The notes below the pieces were generated by a model. The model made no database searches, had not been told where the DNA came from, and saw only the letters and a list, made by a program, of their open reading frames with translations. A program made the translations under genes and the position numbers. From contig OX485808.1 of assembly GCA_950295325.1 (NCBI GenBank), positions 14,760,501-14,824,500 on the forward strand: 64,000 bases of DNA, in the 5' to 3' direction. This document shows positions 1 to 12,670 of the stretch, piece by piece. This DNA comes from Polytrichum commune (taxonomy: Eukaryota; Streptophyta; Polytrichopsida; Polytrichales; Polytrichaceae). The stretch's first letter is position 1; the number at the start of each line of letters is the position of its first letter.

Positions 1-978
1 ATTTGGGTTTCCCATATTATTTATGGTTCTTCATTGAGCTCATGGCCAACCTCCCAATCAGTGAACGGATTTCCCAACATAATCACTATATTCATGCAAT
101 TAATTGACTTGCAATCCTTGAATGGCGTTTATCTCCAAAGAAGAGTTGTTGGGAATATTTTTCTCTAATCACATAAAATTTTGAATAATTGAATTTAAAT
201 CAATCACAAGGAATGCTAATTATATTTGTTTTGTTTCAAACTTGGTATGTATATCACTACCTTGATATGTATGTAGAGTAGAAAGTTAGAAACAAGACAT
301 CAACTTTTATGACTTGAATGACAAGTTTTCAATTTCATTAACAAATGTTGTTGACACTCTACACATAGGATCAAATTCTTTCATGCATTTTTCAGATGAA
401 GTCGTAAGTCCTCATAAGATGAACATATCTACAAAACATCCAAGCAAATTATTGTCATATTCATTTTATGAAGTTTTTCTTAAATGTGTACTTTTAAAAA
501 TGCTTAAACAAACCTCATAACCTTGTATGGAAGGTCCAACCATGCTGATGTGTTCTTTAATTTTGTGTCAACAATCTTGCTTCATGAATGTTTCATAAAG
601 CAAACTTGCAAACCTCACTTTACAATTGGTCTTGAAGATACATGAAACCCTAGGGATAATTAGGGTTAAGAAGGAGCGACCACATAAGGCGCGCGCACCT
701 TTTACTCAATGATGAATCAAACTACTTAGTTTGCGTAGTTGTTGCATAATCAATTCAGTAAAATAAAAATAACATTGGTGTAATGTCAATGCTAACGTGA
801 ATGGGAGCCCATTTATCCTTGTCTTGAGTTGCAATATCATAGAAATTGTAATATGTAATTGCAATGCAAGTGCGTCTAATCTCTTCGAGAGATGAGAGGC
901 ACTTGAGTTAAAAGTTAACCATTGAGCAAGAATTGGTCATACGTGCGGCCTTGAGCTTGCCAAGCCCTAGTACACTAT
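1..978. other. Spacer with no recognised gene
   Basis: AT-rich sequence. The only open frames are short (under 70 codons), lack known motifs and do not look coding. I see no RNA gene or bounded mobile element here. Confidence 0.5.
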
Positions 979-1218
979 GGAGAGAGGGAGTTATTGCATA
1001 CAAGTATATCTCTCATCTACCCAATATTACAACTTGATCCCCTATAGATTTTGGCTGATTTATCTCTAATAACTTGGATTAGGTTAATTTGGGGCTTTTG
1101 AAGCTAATTTCATAGTCAAGTAAACTAAAAATTATTTTTTGGGGGATGCATGCTATTTCAAGGCTTCCGTGATGAATGAATGAGAGGTACGTTCGCATGC
1201 AATAATTCCCTCTCTCCC
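979..1218. mobile_element. MITE, family G copy 1 (about 240 bp)
   Basis: The ends are inverted repeats: GGAGAGAGGGAGTTATTGCA on the left and its imperfect complement (GCAATAATTCCCTCTCTCC) on the right. The flanks read TACACTAT on the left and TACACTAC one base beyond the right end, which may be an 8-bp target duplication. The interior is shared with the copy at about 49.87-50.11 kb, including the phrases ACTTGATCCCCTATA and CTATTTCAAGGCTT, so this is a dispersed family. An 8-bp duplication would fit hAT and 9 bp a Mutator-like element; I cannot decide. Confidence 0.65.
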
Positions 1219-1286
1219 TACACTACCTACCTACCTAAAGCAACTTATGCAATGACTAAAATAAATAAGTGGATTACATCGCTTAG

Positions 1287-1803
1287 GGTATTTAGTGTCA
1301 CATGCGTAACATTGCCACTTACCCTATTTTGATGTGTATGTTGGGTTACACTAATGATCAACAACTTCATCATTAGTGCCACCTCACGACACTTGACGTT
1401 CAAGTGCGCTTACTAATATCTTGGGATGCATATATTCAATAGTGTTATGAAGTGTATGCCTTTGTTATACTCCGGTCTACAAGTTGACTAAAAGCTCACA
1501 AATGATACTTGGCATTAATACGCTCATGAATATCTTCCTCTTGCATAGTAAAATGTAAACACATGACACTTGCCATTTAGGCAATATGCTCAATATTATC
1601 TTCCCTTTGCATACTAGAACACATAATTATCATCTCAAGTATCCCAGTGTCCTACACTAAATATCACAATGTAAATAATCACTTTGAAATATTACTCTTG
1701 TTTACAAATAGTATGATATTGACAATAAGCCGTCTTCACACTTTGAGACCTTTGGGCATCTAGTTCAAGCCCTTCACAAATAGTGCACTTGACACTAAAT
1801 ACC
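1287..1803. mobile_element. Possible inverted-repeat element with GGTATTTAGTGTCA ends
   Basis: GGTATTTAGTGTCA opens the segment and TGACACTAAATACC closes it, with the next bases (ATGC and GCACT) also roughly complementary. The interior holds small hairpins such as CACTAATGATCAAC...CATCATTAGTG. I see no target duplication. The word ATTTAGTGT(C) recurs widely in the window (17.7, 43.4, 50.7, 51.2 kb), so this may be one member of a larger family or a chance pairing of two relics. Confidence 0.3.
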
Positions 1804-2222
1804 ATAAATGGTTTAGTTGAAGTTACTTCATGCAGGGTTGGAATTGACTGATATTAGAACCGTCTTTGTGGTAACAAATGACATATGGAACCACTTGTGA
1901 GACAAAATTGGACCCTAAAAAAGATATTCATGAGGAGATATTCATTTTTATTGATTAGAGATCACAAATGTGCAAGAAAATCCACGTGCAACATAATGCA
2001 ATAGAAACATTAAAATTTGACAAAATGATTCCGAGTTGATATGAAGAAGTCATTTCTAGCCTTGCAAATTCTATATAGAGTAGATGAAAAATGTATGTTC
2101 TTATGTGATATGGTTCGGACTTCAAAGGTGTAAGTTGACGAGGTAAGACTATACGAAGTTACACAAAGATAAAGGTCATTATTGTGGAGTATCCATAGTA
2201 TATATTACGGTCTCTCAACATG
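1804..2222. other. Spacer with no recognised feature
   Basis: No open frame of note and no paired repeat seen. Confidence 0.45.
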
Positions 2223-2375
2223 GTCCATTTTCACTTCACACTAAGCTTGAAAGCCCATCAATTGCATATCATTTTATTTTTATTTTTTCCCACGGTACAT
2301 ATATCCTTTGGACGATTTTGAAGGAACCTTAGAATCCCATGGTTACGGCTTTTGGTCCATTTTTAAAGCGGACTT
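2223..2375. mobile_element. Degenerate Tourist-like MITE relic
   Basis: The left part CACTTCACACTAAGCTTGAA resembles the start of the 500-bp MITEs at 6305 and 30975. The right part, read on the minus strand (CCGCTTTAAAAATGGACC then AAAAGCC), resembles the terminal repeat of the Harbinger element at 27361. Neither end has a clean TAA duplication. The assignment rests only on terminal similarity. Confidence 0.25.
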
Positions 2376-2707
2376 GAGCCTACCCTCGTATGCCCTAGCC
2401 TCCCCCAGAATGATTCCCGGGTGTGAAATTAAAAAGGAAAGAAGCATAAATGGCATCAACGGGGCGGCTACTTATCATGCACAAGGGCGGCCAATGGGTG
2501 GAGGTAATGTGGGCATGAAATATATGAAAGTATAAGCTTAGAACTTTTGGCACGGGTGGTATTGATATGTGGTGGGACACAACATATACTTATAACATAG
2601 GCTAGGCGTGTGTCCACCATAAGTTCCCATCTACTCCTCTACACGTAGACCGATATTATGCTTTGTCATCCGGGACGTTATTTAACTCTCAAGTGTCGGA
2701 AGGCACT

Positions 2708-2858
2708 CACATAACATTATTCAAATCCATAACAGTGTTCCGTGGGACTGACTATTTCACAGAGTACTCCCACATTCGTACTAATGTATGGGAATATTTC
2801 ATGGAATATTTTCAGTCCCACAAAACATTGTTGTTATGAATCTGAATAATGTTGTGAA
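2708..2858. mobile_element. Short inverted-repeat element (about 150 bp, hairpin-forming)
   Basis: CACATAACATTATTCAAATC on the left pairs with CAGATTCATAACAACA-type sequence read from the right end (GATTCAGATTATT-like on the other strand), and the complementarity continues inward through GTGGGACTGA / TCAGTCCCAC. Nearly the whole unit can fold back on itself, as small MITEs do. No target duplication is obvious. Confidence 0.5.
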
Positions 2859-4099
2859 ATGCATTTTAATCCCTAAATACACGGGGACCTAAACATTACA
2901 CAACTCCTTGGTTGCATTCTGTGGGATTAGGTATCATATGAACATAATTCTCCTTTAATTTTGGGACTCCCTGTTTATGGAGAGCACTCATTGTTGTGTA
3001 TTATGAACTTTTTGGCAAACATCTTGTGATTATTAGAGTTTTTTAATTGCAACTTCTTTCTTTGGGAAGAGACCATCATGTAGTTGCTTAGTGATGTTAA
3101 GGATGGTCCAACTCCAACTAAAATCTAAGATATATCAACCTTTTAGTGTCTACTTAAGAGGTCCAATTTGGGTCCAACACCATTAACCCCCTCCCCCTCA
3201 CTCACAATACAAATTCATAGAACTTACATATATTGCAACTAGTACCCAAGAACAACCTTTGAAATTGGATATTCAAAATACGAGCCGCTAATATACACAT
3301 TAACCATCAAGTTAAACCTAAACCCTAAATCCATCAACAAGGACAACATGATTGCATTCACATTGATGCATGATCCCAAATGTCCCCCCCCCCCCCCCCA
3401 AATATGTGTCGCTCAATGCACAAAAACGTGTATTTTAATTGAATGCTTTCATGCTTAGCTATTTGTGTCACAAGTGACTGTTTTTTTCAACACATATGAA
3501 ATTGCTTGGATATCTTTATGCTACCTAGAATCCAAGTTCAAATACATAGCATGGGTGCTTCTATTTTGAATGTCAGTGGCACATATCAGTTATTGTATTT
3601 TCTCATCCTTGTGTGCCCATTGTCACCTTAAAACCTAAGGTAAGCGGGTCTTAAATAAACACTTTTTCTCTCTACACCCACTTCTCATAGGATAGATATG
3701 AAACACACAAGTAGTGCAAGATGATGAGCAAGTCCAAATCCAAATCGTAATGCACCCATTTACCTCATAATTGTTGGAGGTCCTATGATTATTCTATTCA
3801 TTGTCAAAGTGAAGATTCTATGAGTTGGGTGCAAGCATGGTAAAGTGGACCAAAATAATGCTTCAGTATATTAAAATAATTATTGTTTTGGTCAAAGGCC
3901 TAAAAACATTAGAAAAGTGTTCTTTTAAATTGATTTTTGTTTTCTCATGATGACTTTATTGTTGTGTTAAATACTCAAATATAGAATATCAAGTTGAGAT
4001 CTTCAAAACTTATCATTAAAAGTGATGCTCAAAAGAAAATGATTGAATTTGCTTTTGAATGTAGATTTCATGACTTAAACATTTAGCTTCTCACCAAAA
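2859..4099. other. Spacer; contains a 16-base C tract
   Basis: AT-rich and non-coding. At 3384-3399 there is an uninterrupted run of 16 C, one of many long C/G homopolymers in the window. No other structure recognised. Confidence 0.45.
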
Positions 4100-6260
4100 G
4101 CTCGCCTTTGGAATGATATAGGAGGAAGGGTCGGATGTCACTAAGCATGGAGGAGGGTAGACAAGGACACATATAGTGGCGATGTTGAGATTGCATGCTC
4201 CATGACAAGCATGAGAACCCCCACTAAAGCCACGAAACGACCAAAATTGAGGACCCAATTAACAATGAGATGGAAGATGTTGTAGGCGAAGAGGCTACAC
4301 CATCTCCTGAGCATAGAGTAGAGAGTAGTGGAGGATGCCGAGAAACAATGGAGGATACCAAAGTAGGAGGAAGCAAAAAAAATGTTGAAAAAAAAATAAA
4401 AAAATATGGGAGCTATAGATTGGGGTGAAAAAACCCCTGGACAAGACCACTATGGATCTGATATGGCAACATGCACTCAACAAGGGATGGCTTGGTTACC
4501 CAAGATAATTTTAGGGAAGAACGGTGGCCTAGAGGAGCTACTGGCCACTGATCACAAACCCAAAACCGAAGAGAAGGAGGATGAAGAAACAAAGTTATGA
4601 GAGGAGGAGTTTGTTTTGGAGGACAGTAAAGAAGACAAGGATCGGGAGATAATGGATGTAGTTGAAGCTAAGGAATGTGGAAGCTATGGTATGCCTCCAA
4701 AGAAGAAGGTGGACCATCAACTTCATGTGGGGAGGCGATAACTGAAGAATAAGTAGGGAGGTGGCAAAGTCCTCGCCACATAAGGTTAAACATGTGGCCA
4801 ATCGGCTATTAAGGTGTGATAAATCCCCTCCAAACACAATAATGGACTATGGGGAGGAATCATGCTCGAGTAAGGGGCCTTCTGATTCATAAGCTCAAAT
4901 GCCACCAAAGATTATTCATGAGACCCAGTTGAACCCAAACCATGGGGATAATGGGCACACTTACCAAAGAAGACTAGCAAGTATAGGGTTAACCAACCTT
5001 AAAATATCTTATGAAAATTGAAGTAGCAACAATACTCCTAGCAAAGACTTAGGACCACAATTTATAAGCACTCCTATTCGGAATAGTGCAGCAAACCTAA
5101 TAGCACTTGGCAAACGTGCTCTTACCCCAAGGCAAAGTAGAGTATGGAAATACAAGGCAAGTCGCCTCTAGGAGGATCATATATGTAAAAAAAGGGTAGA
5201 GGACACCTCTTGGTAAGTCCCCTTTTGGTGATTATTAGATATAACCTACTTTGGTAATATGAAAATTCACATTCTAACACATAGTCTCAAAGATCTCAAT
5301 GATCCCATGAGCATTCTTAAACACAACATATTCCTTCAATCCAACATGCCAAGATATTCTATTATTTTACAAACATAAACTAAGAGGGTTGAAGCTAGAA
5401 CATCTCAGCAAGAGATTAATGCCTTGGAGCACTACATGGATCTTCGAGGTGGAGCCATTTTACAAAAGTTGGCTTAACCCAGAAGGACCCGAAAAAGGGG
5501 GAGTAGACATTTTACTTGCCTCTAAGTATCATGGGTTAGGTACATCGCATGGATCCATCATGAACAGTAGATTTGTATGGATTAAGATGGAAGGTATCGA
5601 AGGAGGCAACCTAGGCATTGCATGTATTTAAACCTCCAATGTCCTATTTTATAGAAGTTTGCTTTGACAAGAAATGGTAGGATCCATGCCTAATGACTAT
5701 AGTTGGATCCTAGGAGGTGAGTTTAACATGACTGGATGACTGTAGTTGGATCCTAGGAGGTGAGTTTAACATGATTGGACGCCCCGAGGACAAACTACAT
5801 GATCGTAGCCAAATCATAAATGATCTAGAAAGATTCAGTTGGTATGTCTTAATGGATGCCCTCCAATTACATGATTTGTTTCAACATAGGGGAGGACCAT
5901 GGTTTTTGTGAGATAACCAACAAAAAATGATAGAATGTCGTCTCGCTTGACTAAACTGTATTTATATTCCTAAGAATGAAAGGGAAGACTTTACTCCCTC
6001 AACTTATGTAATTCATGGGAACTATCTTGGGTCAAATCATTCTCCAGTTAAGTTGGAGCTTAGTATTGGCACATAAAAGAGCATCCAACACCATTCAAAT
6101 GGAATGCATCTTATTTGAAAGACTCATACTCAATCTTGAAATTAAGGATAGGTGGGCTTCTTTACCTCATAACATGTCATTTTGATATCATTTTGAACTT
6201 TTCAAAGCAGTTGAGGGTATAGAAGATGGCAAGGCACCATGGCACCACGTCATTCTTTAG
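4100..6260 (+). pseudogene. Decayed LINE retrotransposon: ORF1 tail and endonuclease domain
   Basis: Conceptual translation in shifting frames gives the pattern of a plant LINE. From about 4.4 to 5.2 kb is a charged, acidic segment typical of the end of ORF1 (a run such as KTEEKEDEET). From about 5.35 to 6.25 kb are pieces of an APE-type endonuclease: a YSWILGGEFNM motif, the hallmark GG(D/E)FN, near 5.70 kb; then a segment ending with FKWNASYLKDS near 6.10 kb. Stops and frameshifts interrupt every part, so no protein is made. No reverse transcriptase follows; the remnant stops just before the MITE at 6305. The family normally nicks target DNA and copies its RNA there. The LINE identity of the endonuclease part is fairly sure; the ORF1 part is weaker. 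Confidence 0.65.
5695..5780 (+). repeat. 43-bp tandem duplication inside the LINE endonuclease
   Basis: A unit starting GACTATAGTTGGATCCTAGG is followed directly by a second copy starting GACTGTAGTTGGATCCTAGG. The unit spans the codons of the GGEFN catalytic motif. Because 43 is not a multiple of three, the duplication itself shifts the reading frame. Confidence 0.8.
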
Positions 6261-6304
6261 AATCAAAAGGCCGTGGGACAAGCCATACAAATGTATGAGC
6301 ATAA

Positions 6305-6804
6305 GGGCCACTTCACACACGAGACTAAGAGCCCGTGACCATTAAACTTCAAGCACTCTCATTGGTGGAAAAGACGGAGCCGGTCCTAGTTCACTTCACA
6401 CTACACTCAAGGGACCAAAGGAGTATGTGAATGCAAGATGGATGTAAAGTCTACATGGATTCCCACATGGCATCAAATGGATCATGTTTCATGGTCACTT
6501 GGACTATTTTCAAAAACCACCTCTTGGAGGTAGGCCTAACACAAAACGGGGAGACCATGGCACTCCGAATGCTCACACCCATTGATTTATTCTATTTTAT
6601 CATGTGTGAGGACCTGCATGCATAGTAATTCATTGAAATAGCATTTGATTGAGGGCCGAGTCACATATGACTTCACACTACACTTGAGGGTCCGTGACCA
6701 CACTACATGATTTTGGAGGTATGTTGGGACGGCCTTTGGACACTTTCTTTTGGGCTCTCACAATATTCATAGTCACGGCTCTTGGCTCGTGTGCGAAGTG
6801 GCCC
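6305..6804. mobile_element. Tourist-like MITE, family B copy 1 (500 bp)
   Basis: The element begins GGGCCACTTCACACACGAGA and ends with the complement GTGTGCGAAGTGGCCC. A TAA target duplication flanks it exactly (6302-6304 and 6805-6807), the signature of PIF/Harbinger-type transposition. It carries no coding capacity; the 64-codon frame at 6431 is not conserved in the second copy. Copy 2 at 30975 has the same ends, length and interior. The terminal repeat resembles that of the Harbinger element at 27361 (both have ACTTCACAC or TTTACAC followed by AGAGCC), so a related transposase may have moved it. Confidence 0.9.
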
Positions 6805-6807
6805 TAA

Positions 6808-7437
6808 GAATGTCAATTTAAAAGAGTGTCTAAGTATAGGAAGCTCTCGATAAGGTATTGAGTATGTTTGCATGGCAATCTATCACCATTCTATAATTTC
6901 ATTACTTTCTTGAAGATAACCTAAAATTGTCTATTGAAAAAACATAATTGCAAGACAAAATGTAACAAGTTTACTGGGAACACTAGGCAACCACATGGAT
7001 GCGATCAATAGCAAAATGTCAACAAAGTTTGCTTTGCCTGAAATATGCAGATATTTGGTGGTAAATAGATTTGTGTCCCGTTACTCTGCGGAAGCCACAT
7101 GGTGAGACATTGTCCTCACCATGCTTGATACAATTTCCAATGCATTGCCTTCATTTTGTGGGCTTTATGGTTTGACCAAATTGAGCCTATGGGTTTTTTC
7201 CGAGCTAACTATCATGTGGAAGGTCAACACCTACTCTAGTTTCAAGAGTACAAAGCTTGGGATTGCATTTGCATGTGATGATCTCCTTGGAGTGATTCAA
7301 AATCATGGAGATGTATAATTTTTTTCATTCTATATGATTTGTGCCATTTAGTTTTTTGGGGTTTGTTTTTGGAAACATGTTCCTTCTTGTTGGCTTCGTA
7401 TTAGGAGTATGTTTTGCATTGATTTTTAGGGTATACC
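6808..7437. other. Spacer with no recognised feature
   Basis: Non-coding, AT-rich. Nothing recognised apart from short unsupported open frames. Confidence 0.4.
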
Positions 7438-7646
7438 GATTATCCCAATTAGTGTGTGTTATTGTTTGGAGTTACACAATGCAATAACATCTTATTCATG
7501 AGTTCAATTTTTACCGATGAAAGTTCAATAGGTTATGTGGACAATATAGAACGTAAACAACTTTGCTTGGTAAAGTACTACATTATCATTAAATTGTTAT
7601 AGCACTGCGTAACTCCAAATAATAACACACACTAATTGGGATAATC
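7438..7646. mobile_element. MITE, family A copy 1 (about 209 bp)
   Basis: It has excellent terminal inverted repeats. Left GATTATCCCAATTAGTGTGT pairs with right ACACACTAATTGGGATAATC, and the match runs further inward (TGTTTGGAGTTACACAATGC / GCACTGCGTAACTCCAAATA). It has no coding capacity. At least three other copies (11.95, 12.67, 21.53 kb) and partial or divergent ones (15.92, 61.86 kb) lie in this window. Confidence 0.85.
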
Positions 7647-9764
7647 ATAACATTAATTATCTATTTTGCACTTGTAGGGTTTTAACAATGTAGTGTCTTA
7701 CAACTCTATGTAAACCCAAGTGGTGTACCACACCAGTTGAAATAAATGGTGTAGTGTTGTCTTTCTCAATGTGCCATTTGAACGAATTAAACAAAGCAAT
7801 TGTTTCTTGGTTTGAGGAAGTTGGATGCATGAAAATTTCAACCATTGTGTTTTTCAAGGTACAAGATAACACTATTCTTGAAACAATTGCATTGGACATT
7901 TATTTAGGGGATTGTTAAATCGACCACACATTGTGAACGCGTCGTGAGGTTACATGACCTACTAGAATTTGAATGAATTTAGTTGTAAGTTGTACTATAA
8001 AGGAGGGGAAGCATAATTGGCACCTAGTTCTTCTTCATGTGTGTGATTAAAAATCAAAATTTGACAGGTCTTGTGACACATGACGGGTCTATGTGATTGT
8101 TTTAACAAACTACATGGTCGATTTAACAATCCCCTTTATCTATAGCCCACACCAAAGTAACTCGTGTTCTCACGTACTTCCATGTAATCAATTCTAGACT
8201 AGTGAATTTATAAGAGAAAGTTAAGAATCACTTGCATCATATTTTAATCATATGTGTAATAAAAGCCAATTGAGTATAAATTGCTCAGAGATTTATTACA
8301 TGTGTACAAGTATATGACATGTAGATAATGTCTTCCTTGGGGATGGTAGGCTCTATAAAAAGGCATTTCAGAGTGATAACTGAACATAAATGGGAAAAAG
8401 TACCAAACTAAGGGGGGTCCGTTTTTACATGGATGCAAAGATGAAATATGTTCTTTGTTTTTTTAATGGTGTGGCTATGTGTTGCAACTCTTATTACCCC
8501 AACAATAATCACAAATGAGAAAGTTAAAATGCCACCCCGTCACTCCAATTGCACCAATTACAATTCGCACATGTTTTTTGGAAGTAATGGATCTACAATC
8601 ATCTACGTCTCTTTCACTTTAAGTATCTGGTGAGTTTGAGCAGGGATTTGATTATCACTCAATGCTCAATCAACCCTATGTCACATGTAGGAGACGGGGT
8701 AGGGCTTGATGCTTTTACAACTACACAAAATAGCTTGGACTTTGCAAATCCTCAAAACCCTAAGTACTTGAGCTGATTAAAAATAAATAAATAAATGAGA
8801 TGATTTGAGACAAGTTTGAGACAAAGGGTTTCAAATGCTAACATGCCAATATTTCCAACATAAAAGGTAGATGGAGTATCACCCAACTATAAGCTCCGTA
8901 TACATATATACGAACCCATTTGGATATAGTTTTGACATGAAGTAAAAACATGTCATTCAAACCTTCACTATATTGGCATTAAAGACTTTCCTTTGTTTGA
9001 GTGCCATGAGGTTAGATTAAGTCAACATGCTTGCTTAGAGATAAGATAACCTTGAATTGCACAAGCTCGAGGGAATGATTAGCGTATGGTTCAATGTAGG
9101 AGCAACTAGTGAGTGCATTTCCTAATGAAAGTGATTGTGCTACGGGTAGTATTTGCCTTGTTCAATACGGTATGAAGAACTACCTTCTAAGTTCACTATG
9201 CAACGGAACTCACCAAAGCTAAAGACCAATTTTCCAAAGTGGATGTGATAACATGTCTTGATGCATGACCAAGAAAACATGTGCTCTTAAAATTTTGATA
9301 AAATTCGTCAATTCATTATGATATGATAAATCGTTTCAAAGTTAAGGTTCAAGTATTGTAAAATGTGTCGTAAGGGCTATGTGACATCCATAAGCAAAAT
9401 TGTTGCATGTGATAAGAAACCTTGTATTTAGAAAATGCTTTTATGCCTACCCATATATCATTTAATGTTTACTCAAGTTTGTCTTTCAACCGAACCATCA
9501 AGACATTATTAACATCTATCACATTGAGGCCACTGCACTCTTTTACTCTAGAAAATTAGCTTTTGTGACCCCATCTTGATATGATTCTAGTTCCACAAGC
9601 ATTTTCAATTCCTACACATCAAAATTAATAATATTTCATTGTCCCAATCACGACCTAGTTGAACATCTTAGATAACACATGAGCAAAAGAAGAAGAAGAA
9701 CTCAAATTAAATATGAACCCTACTTGTGCTACTAGAATGGAGATGAAGATGTTGGGAATATAAT
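7647..9764. other. Spacer with no recognised gene
   Basis: About 2 kb of AT-rich sequence. Several 60-80 codon frames exist on both strands but show no motif and begin at arbitrary points. No bounded repeat was recognised. Confidence 0.4.
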
Positions 9765-10400
9765 AGTAAACACCTATATTTGGATGGCATTTGACAAGGG
9801 TTATAGTTAAGAATCCACACCAATAAGACGTGGTATGTTGAGATTGGACTATGTATCCATAATAGGTTAACCATTCTAGGTATAGTTGTTAACTACACCT
9901 ATGGTTGGGAGGGCCTATGTGAACACTTCAACAAAAAGAAAATCTTCCCCTTTAATTTTTGCGAGTGTAACTCTTATTTTGAGGGTTAATATGGCCATAT
10001 GCATGACTTGCAAGTGTCGCTTGGCTATATGAGACCTCATGTATCAAGTTTTACCCTAAAGATACTTGACCTATTTGGTTCTAAATTGCCTAAATCCAAC
10101 CTAGCATTAATATGGACATCTATATTTGAGTGGTATGTGGTTAGGCTGGATCTAAAAACATACATTAAAAAACATATGATTAAAAGAAATTGGATTGCAT
10201 GACCAAAGCGTACCAACCATTCTAAGCTCAACAATCAACATGATTGAGGGGACCCATAGGACAATTCAATGAGCATGAGGATCTTCACTTTACCAATGGA
10301 TAAGATATTCATATGAGCTATGAAAATAAAAGGCCAAATGGGCGCACGTACCATTTGGATTTGCTTATCATCTCGCACTAATTATGTGTTTCATATCCCA
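9765..10400 (+). repeat. Dispersed repeat family E, one copy and a possible second
   Basis: The clear copy is about 10100-10400. It shares with 13.86, 19.29 and (inverted) 21.2-21.45 kb the words GGTATGTGGTTAGG, AACCATTCTA, AACATGATTGAGGGGACCCA and ATATTCATATGAGCT, in the same order. The stretch 9765-9900 has weaker resemblance to the start of the family. No terminal repeats or target duplication were identified, so the class is unknown. Confidence 0.5.
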
Positions 10401-11451
10401 TAAGAAGTCATAACATCATTTAGTTGCTATTACCTGTTCCATTCTAATAATATTTAGTGACAGTAGTTCACCCGATTTTATCATACTGAATGTACTTAGA
10501 CAAGCATCCATAAGGTATAATTGTGTACAATCCTCAACAACTCAAACATGGATGCAAATTATCTTATTCAAATCATTTGAAACTTTCCAAACAATACCCT
10601 TTTTGTTGTAGGAAGTTATACTTAATTCTTGTCGGTACTCAACTCCATCACCAAATCGGCATATTATAAGTTACAGGCCGAACAAAGGGTTAGCTTGAGT
10701 TGGTGAATGAGGCCTTGTGGATGATTAAAATTTTCAATCTCATGTGTTTAGATCGGTCAACTTGCCAACTTCCAAGAAGGATGTGGAAAAGGCTTCTTCG
10801 GAATCCATAATGATTCAAGCAAAAACTAAAGAAATAGGTGGTAGGACGGTGGCTATAGACTCAACCCAGCATTCGAGGAGTTTAGTTAAGCCTCAAGCTC
10901 ATTACATCCATTTCTATAGTAGCGATTGTGTGTAAGTTAAGTTAATGCTAACATCTATGTAGATACATATGTGCTTCACATGGTGTTAGGCAAGACCCAC
11001 TATACTAAACACCTTATTTAGTGTAGCTCACACTATTTATCGTCGACAAGCCGTTGACTCATATTAATTGTCTTAGCCATCACTGGTGAAAACTAGAGAG
11101 GGTGTTGTATAGCACTTGGTGCTACACAACGATTTTTTTTAAAAAAACTGCTATAATTAACATGATTCATCAATTCTAATGCCACAAGAAATCATATCTT
11201 AGTGAAGTAGAAAACACATCCTCAAACAACAAGGTTTCAAAAAGGACACTTATGAAATTGACATAGGCAATATATGAGGGCGCTAGAGTGGACAAATAAA
11301 TTCTTTGAAATTGTGTTGTTTGGGATCATGTTTTTCCATAAGTGATTGGAATATCATGAATATCTAAGTACGTGCGCGTTGAAAGCAATTACCCGTACCG
11401 GATAATGAGGAACAATTGATTTCATATATACAATGGTGTGTCTTTGTGGTC
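10401..11451. other. Spacer with no recognised feature
   Basis: Non-coding and AT-rich. A 63-codon frame at 10744 shows no known motif. Confidence 0.4.
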
Positions 11452-11806
11452 GAGAATGGATTATTGCATACCAGTGTACCTCCCTAAAATCATATGGAGT
11501 CCATCAATTTAATTTTCGAGGTTCACAAGAGCCCACCCATTGCAAAGTAGGCAGTAAACCCCACCCTCTACCAAGGGGATTCTTGAGCACGGGAGGGCCA
11601 ATGGGCTCAAATTCGCGTCGGATTGCCCAACATTGGTTTTTCTTTTCTTTAAGGTTCACCTAACACTAAAGCTATCTTTAAAGACCCCCAAATTGGTTTG
11701 ATGAAGCACATTTGAGATGAATTAACCGCAAATCGGTGTGTAAGGATGGGTTCTGCACATGAATGGACACAAGAGGTACACTCGTATGCAACAATTCTCT
11801 TTCACT
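11452..11806. mobile_element. MITE, family G copy 3 (divergent, about 355 bp)
   Basis: GAGAATGGATTATTGCATAC at the left and GTATGCAACAATTCTCTTTC at the right are inverted and match the ends of the copies at 979 and 49868, including the adjacent GTGTACCTC / GAGGTACAC block. The interior is longer and differs, so it is either a diverged copy or one with an internal insertion. Confidence 0.5.
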
Positions 11807-11948
11807 TTACCCTCAACATTAGCATAACACGCTTGGGGTTCATGTCGTTGATGTAAACTCGTCCATTATGGATGAAGGGGCTCTAGTGTAAACAAGTCTC
11901 CCACAAAGTCAAGGGCCATGTCATTCCGACTGTACCCCCAACTACACC

Positions 11949-12158
11949 AATTGTCATATTTAGTGCGTGTTACTATTTGGAGTTATGCAGTGCTATAACT
12001 AATTGATGAGAGTGCAATATCTTACCAAGCAAAACCATTTATGTTCTATAATGTCTGAACATCCTATTGAACTTCCATTAGTGAAAATTGAACTCTTCAG
12101 TAAAGACATTATTGCATTGCGTAATTCTAAAAAGTAACACACACTAGATGGGATAATC
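11949..12158. mobile_element. MITE, family A copy 2
   Basis: The right end (CACACACTAGATGGGATAATC) and the subterminal blocks TTACTATTTGGAGTTATGCA and GCATTGCGTAATTCTAAAAA match copy 1. The outermost left end has decayed (ATTGTCATATTTAGTGCGTG). Confidence 0.7.
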
Positions 12159-12344
12159 ATTGTACACTAATTTGGAGTCATTGAATCCATTTTAAGACTC
12201 AAATAGTCTTAAAATAGTTGGTTAATGTATCATAGAATAGTTCAAGGCGTTTCAACTTCTCACCTTGCAAATGATGGAGGAGTTCACAGAGACACTGCGA
12301 ATCTATAGCCATTTGTGGGCTTACTATGCTAACAGTCCCAATTA

Positions 12345-12670
12345 GAGCAGAGGCAATCATAACCGATTACTTAAGAGATTTTGCGCCAGGTCTAGAGAGG
12401 TAAGGCGGTGCAAAGTTTTCCCACATAGGAAGATAGAAATTAGAAGGACTGCAATTGAAGCCAAAAGTTTGCCCGAACATATTACCAATGTCTAGAGTAT
12501 GCCATAACCGCTCATTTTAACTGCTCATTCCTCCTCGTTTTAGTATCAAAACTAAGGTCACATGTCATGACACTATTAGTTATGACTTGATCGAAATCCA
12601 ATATCAGTCTGATCAAAATTATGATACCCTATAGGTTCCAAATGGGGTCCTAATCAGGAATAGGTGGTTC
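12345..12670 (+). repeat. Dispersed repeat family H, copy 1
   Basis: This segment shares an ordered set of words with 31745-32106 and 42115-42442: ACTTAAGAGATT, AGGAAGATAGAAAT, ATTACCAATGTCTAGAG, CATAACCGCTCATT, and an end reading GGAATAGGTGGTTCGATTAT. All three copies are in the same orientation. I see no terminal repeats and no coding potential. The end carries a GGTTCGA word like a pol III B box, but it sits at the 3' end, so a SINE reading is unsupported. Confidence 0.6.

Noticed and set aside
12345-12670. Family H as a tRNA-derived SINE
   Set aside because: The only B-box-like word (GGTTCGA) is at the 3' end, no A box precedes it and there is no A-rich tail.
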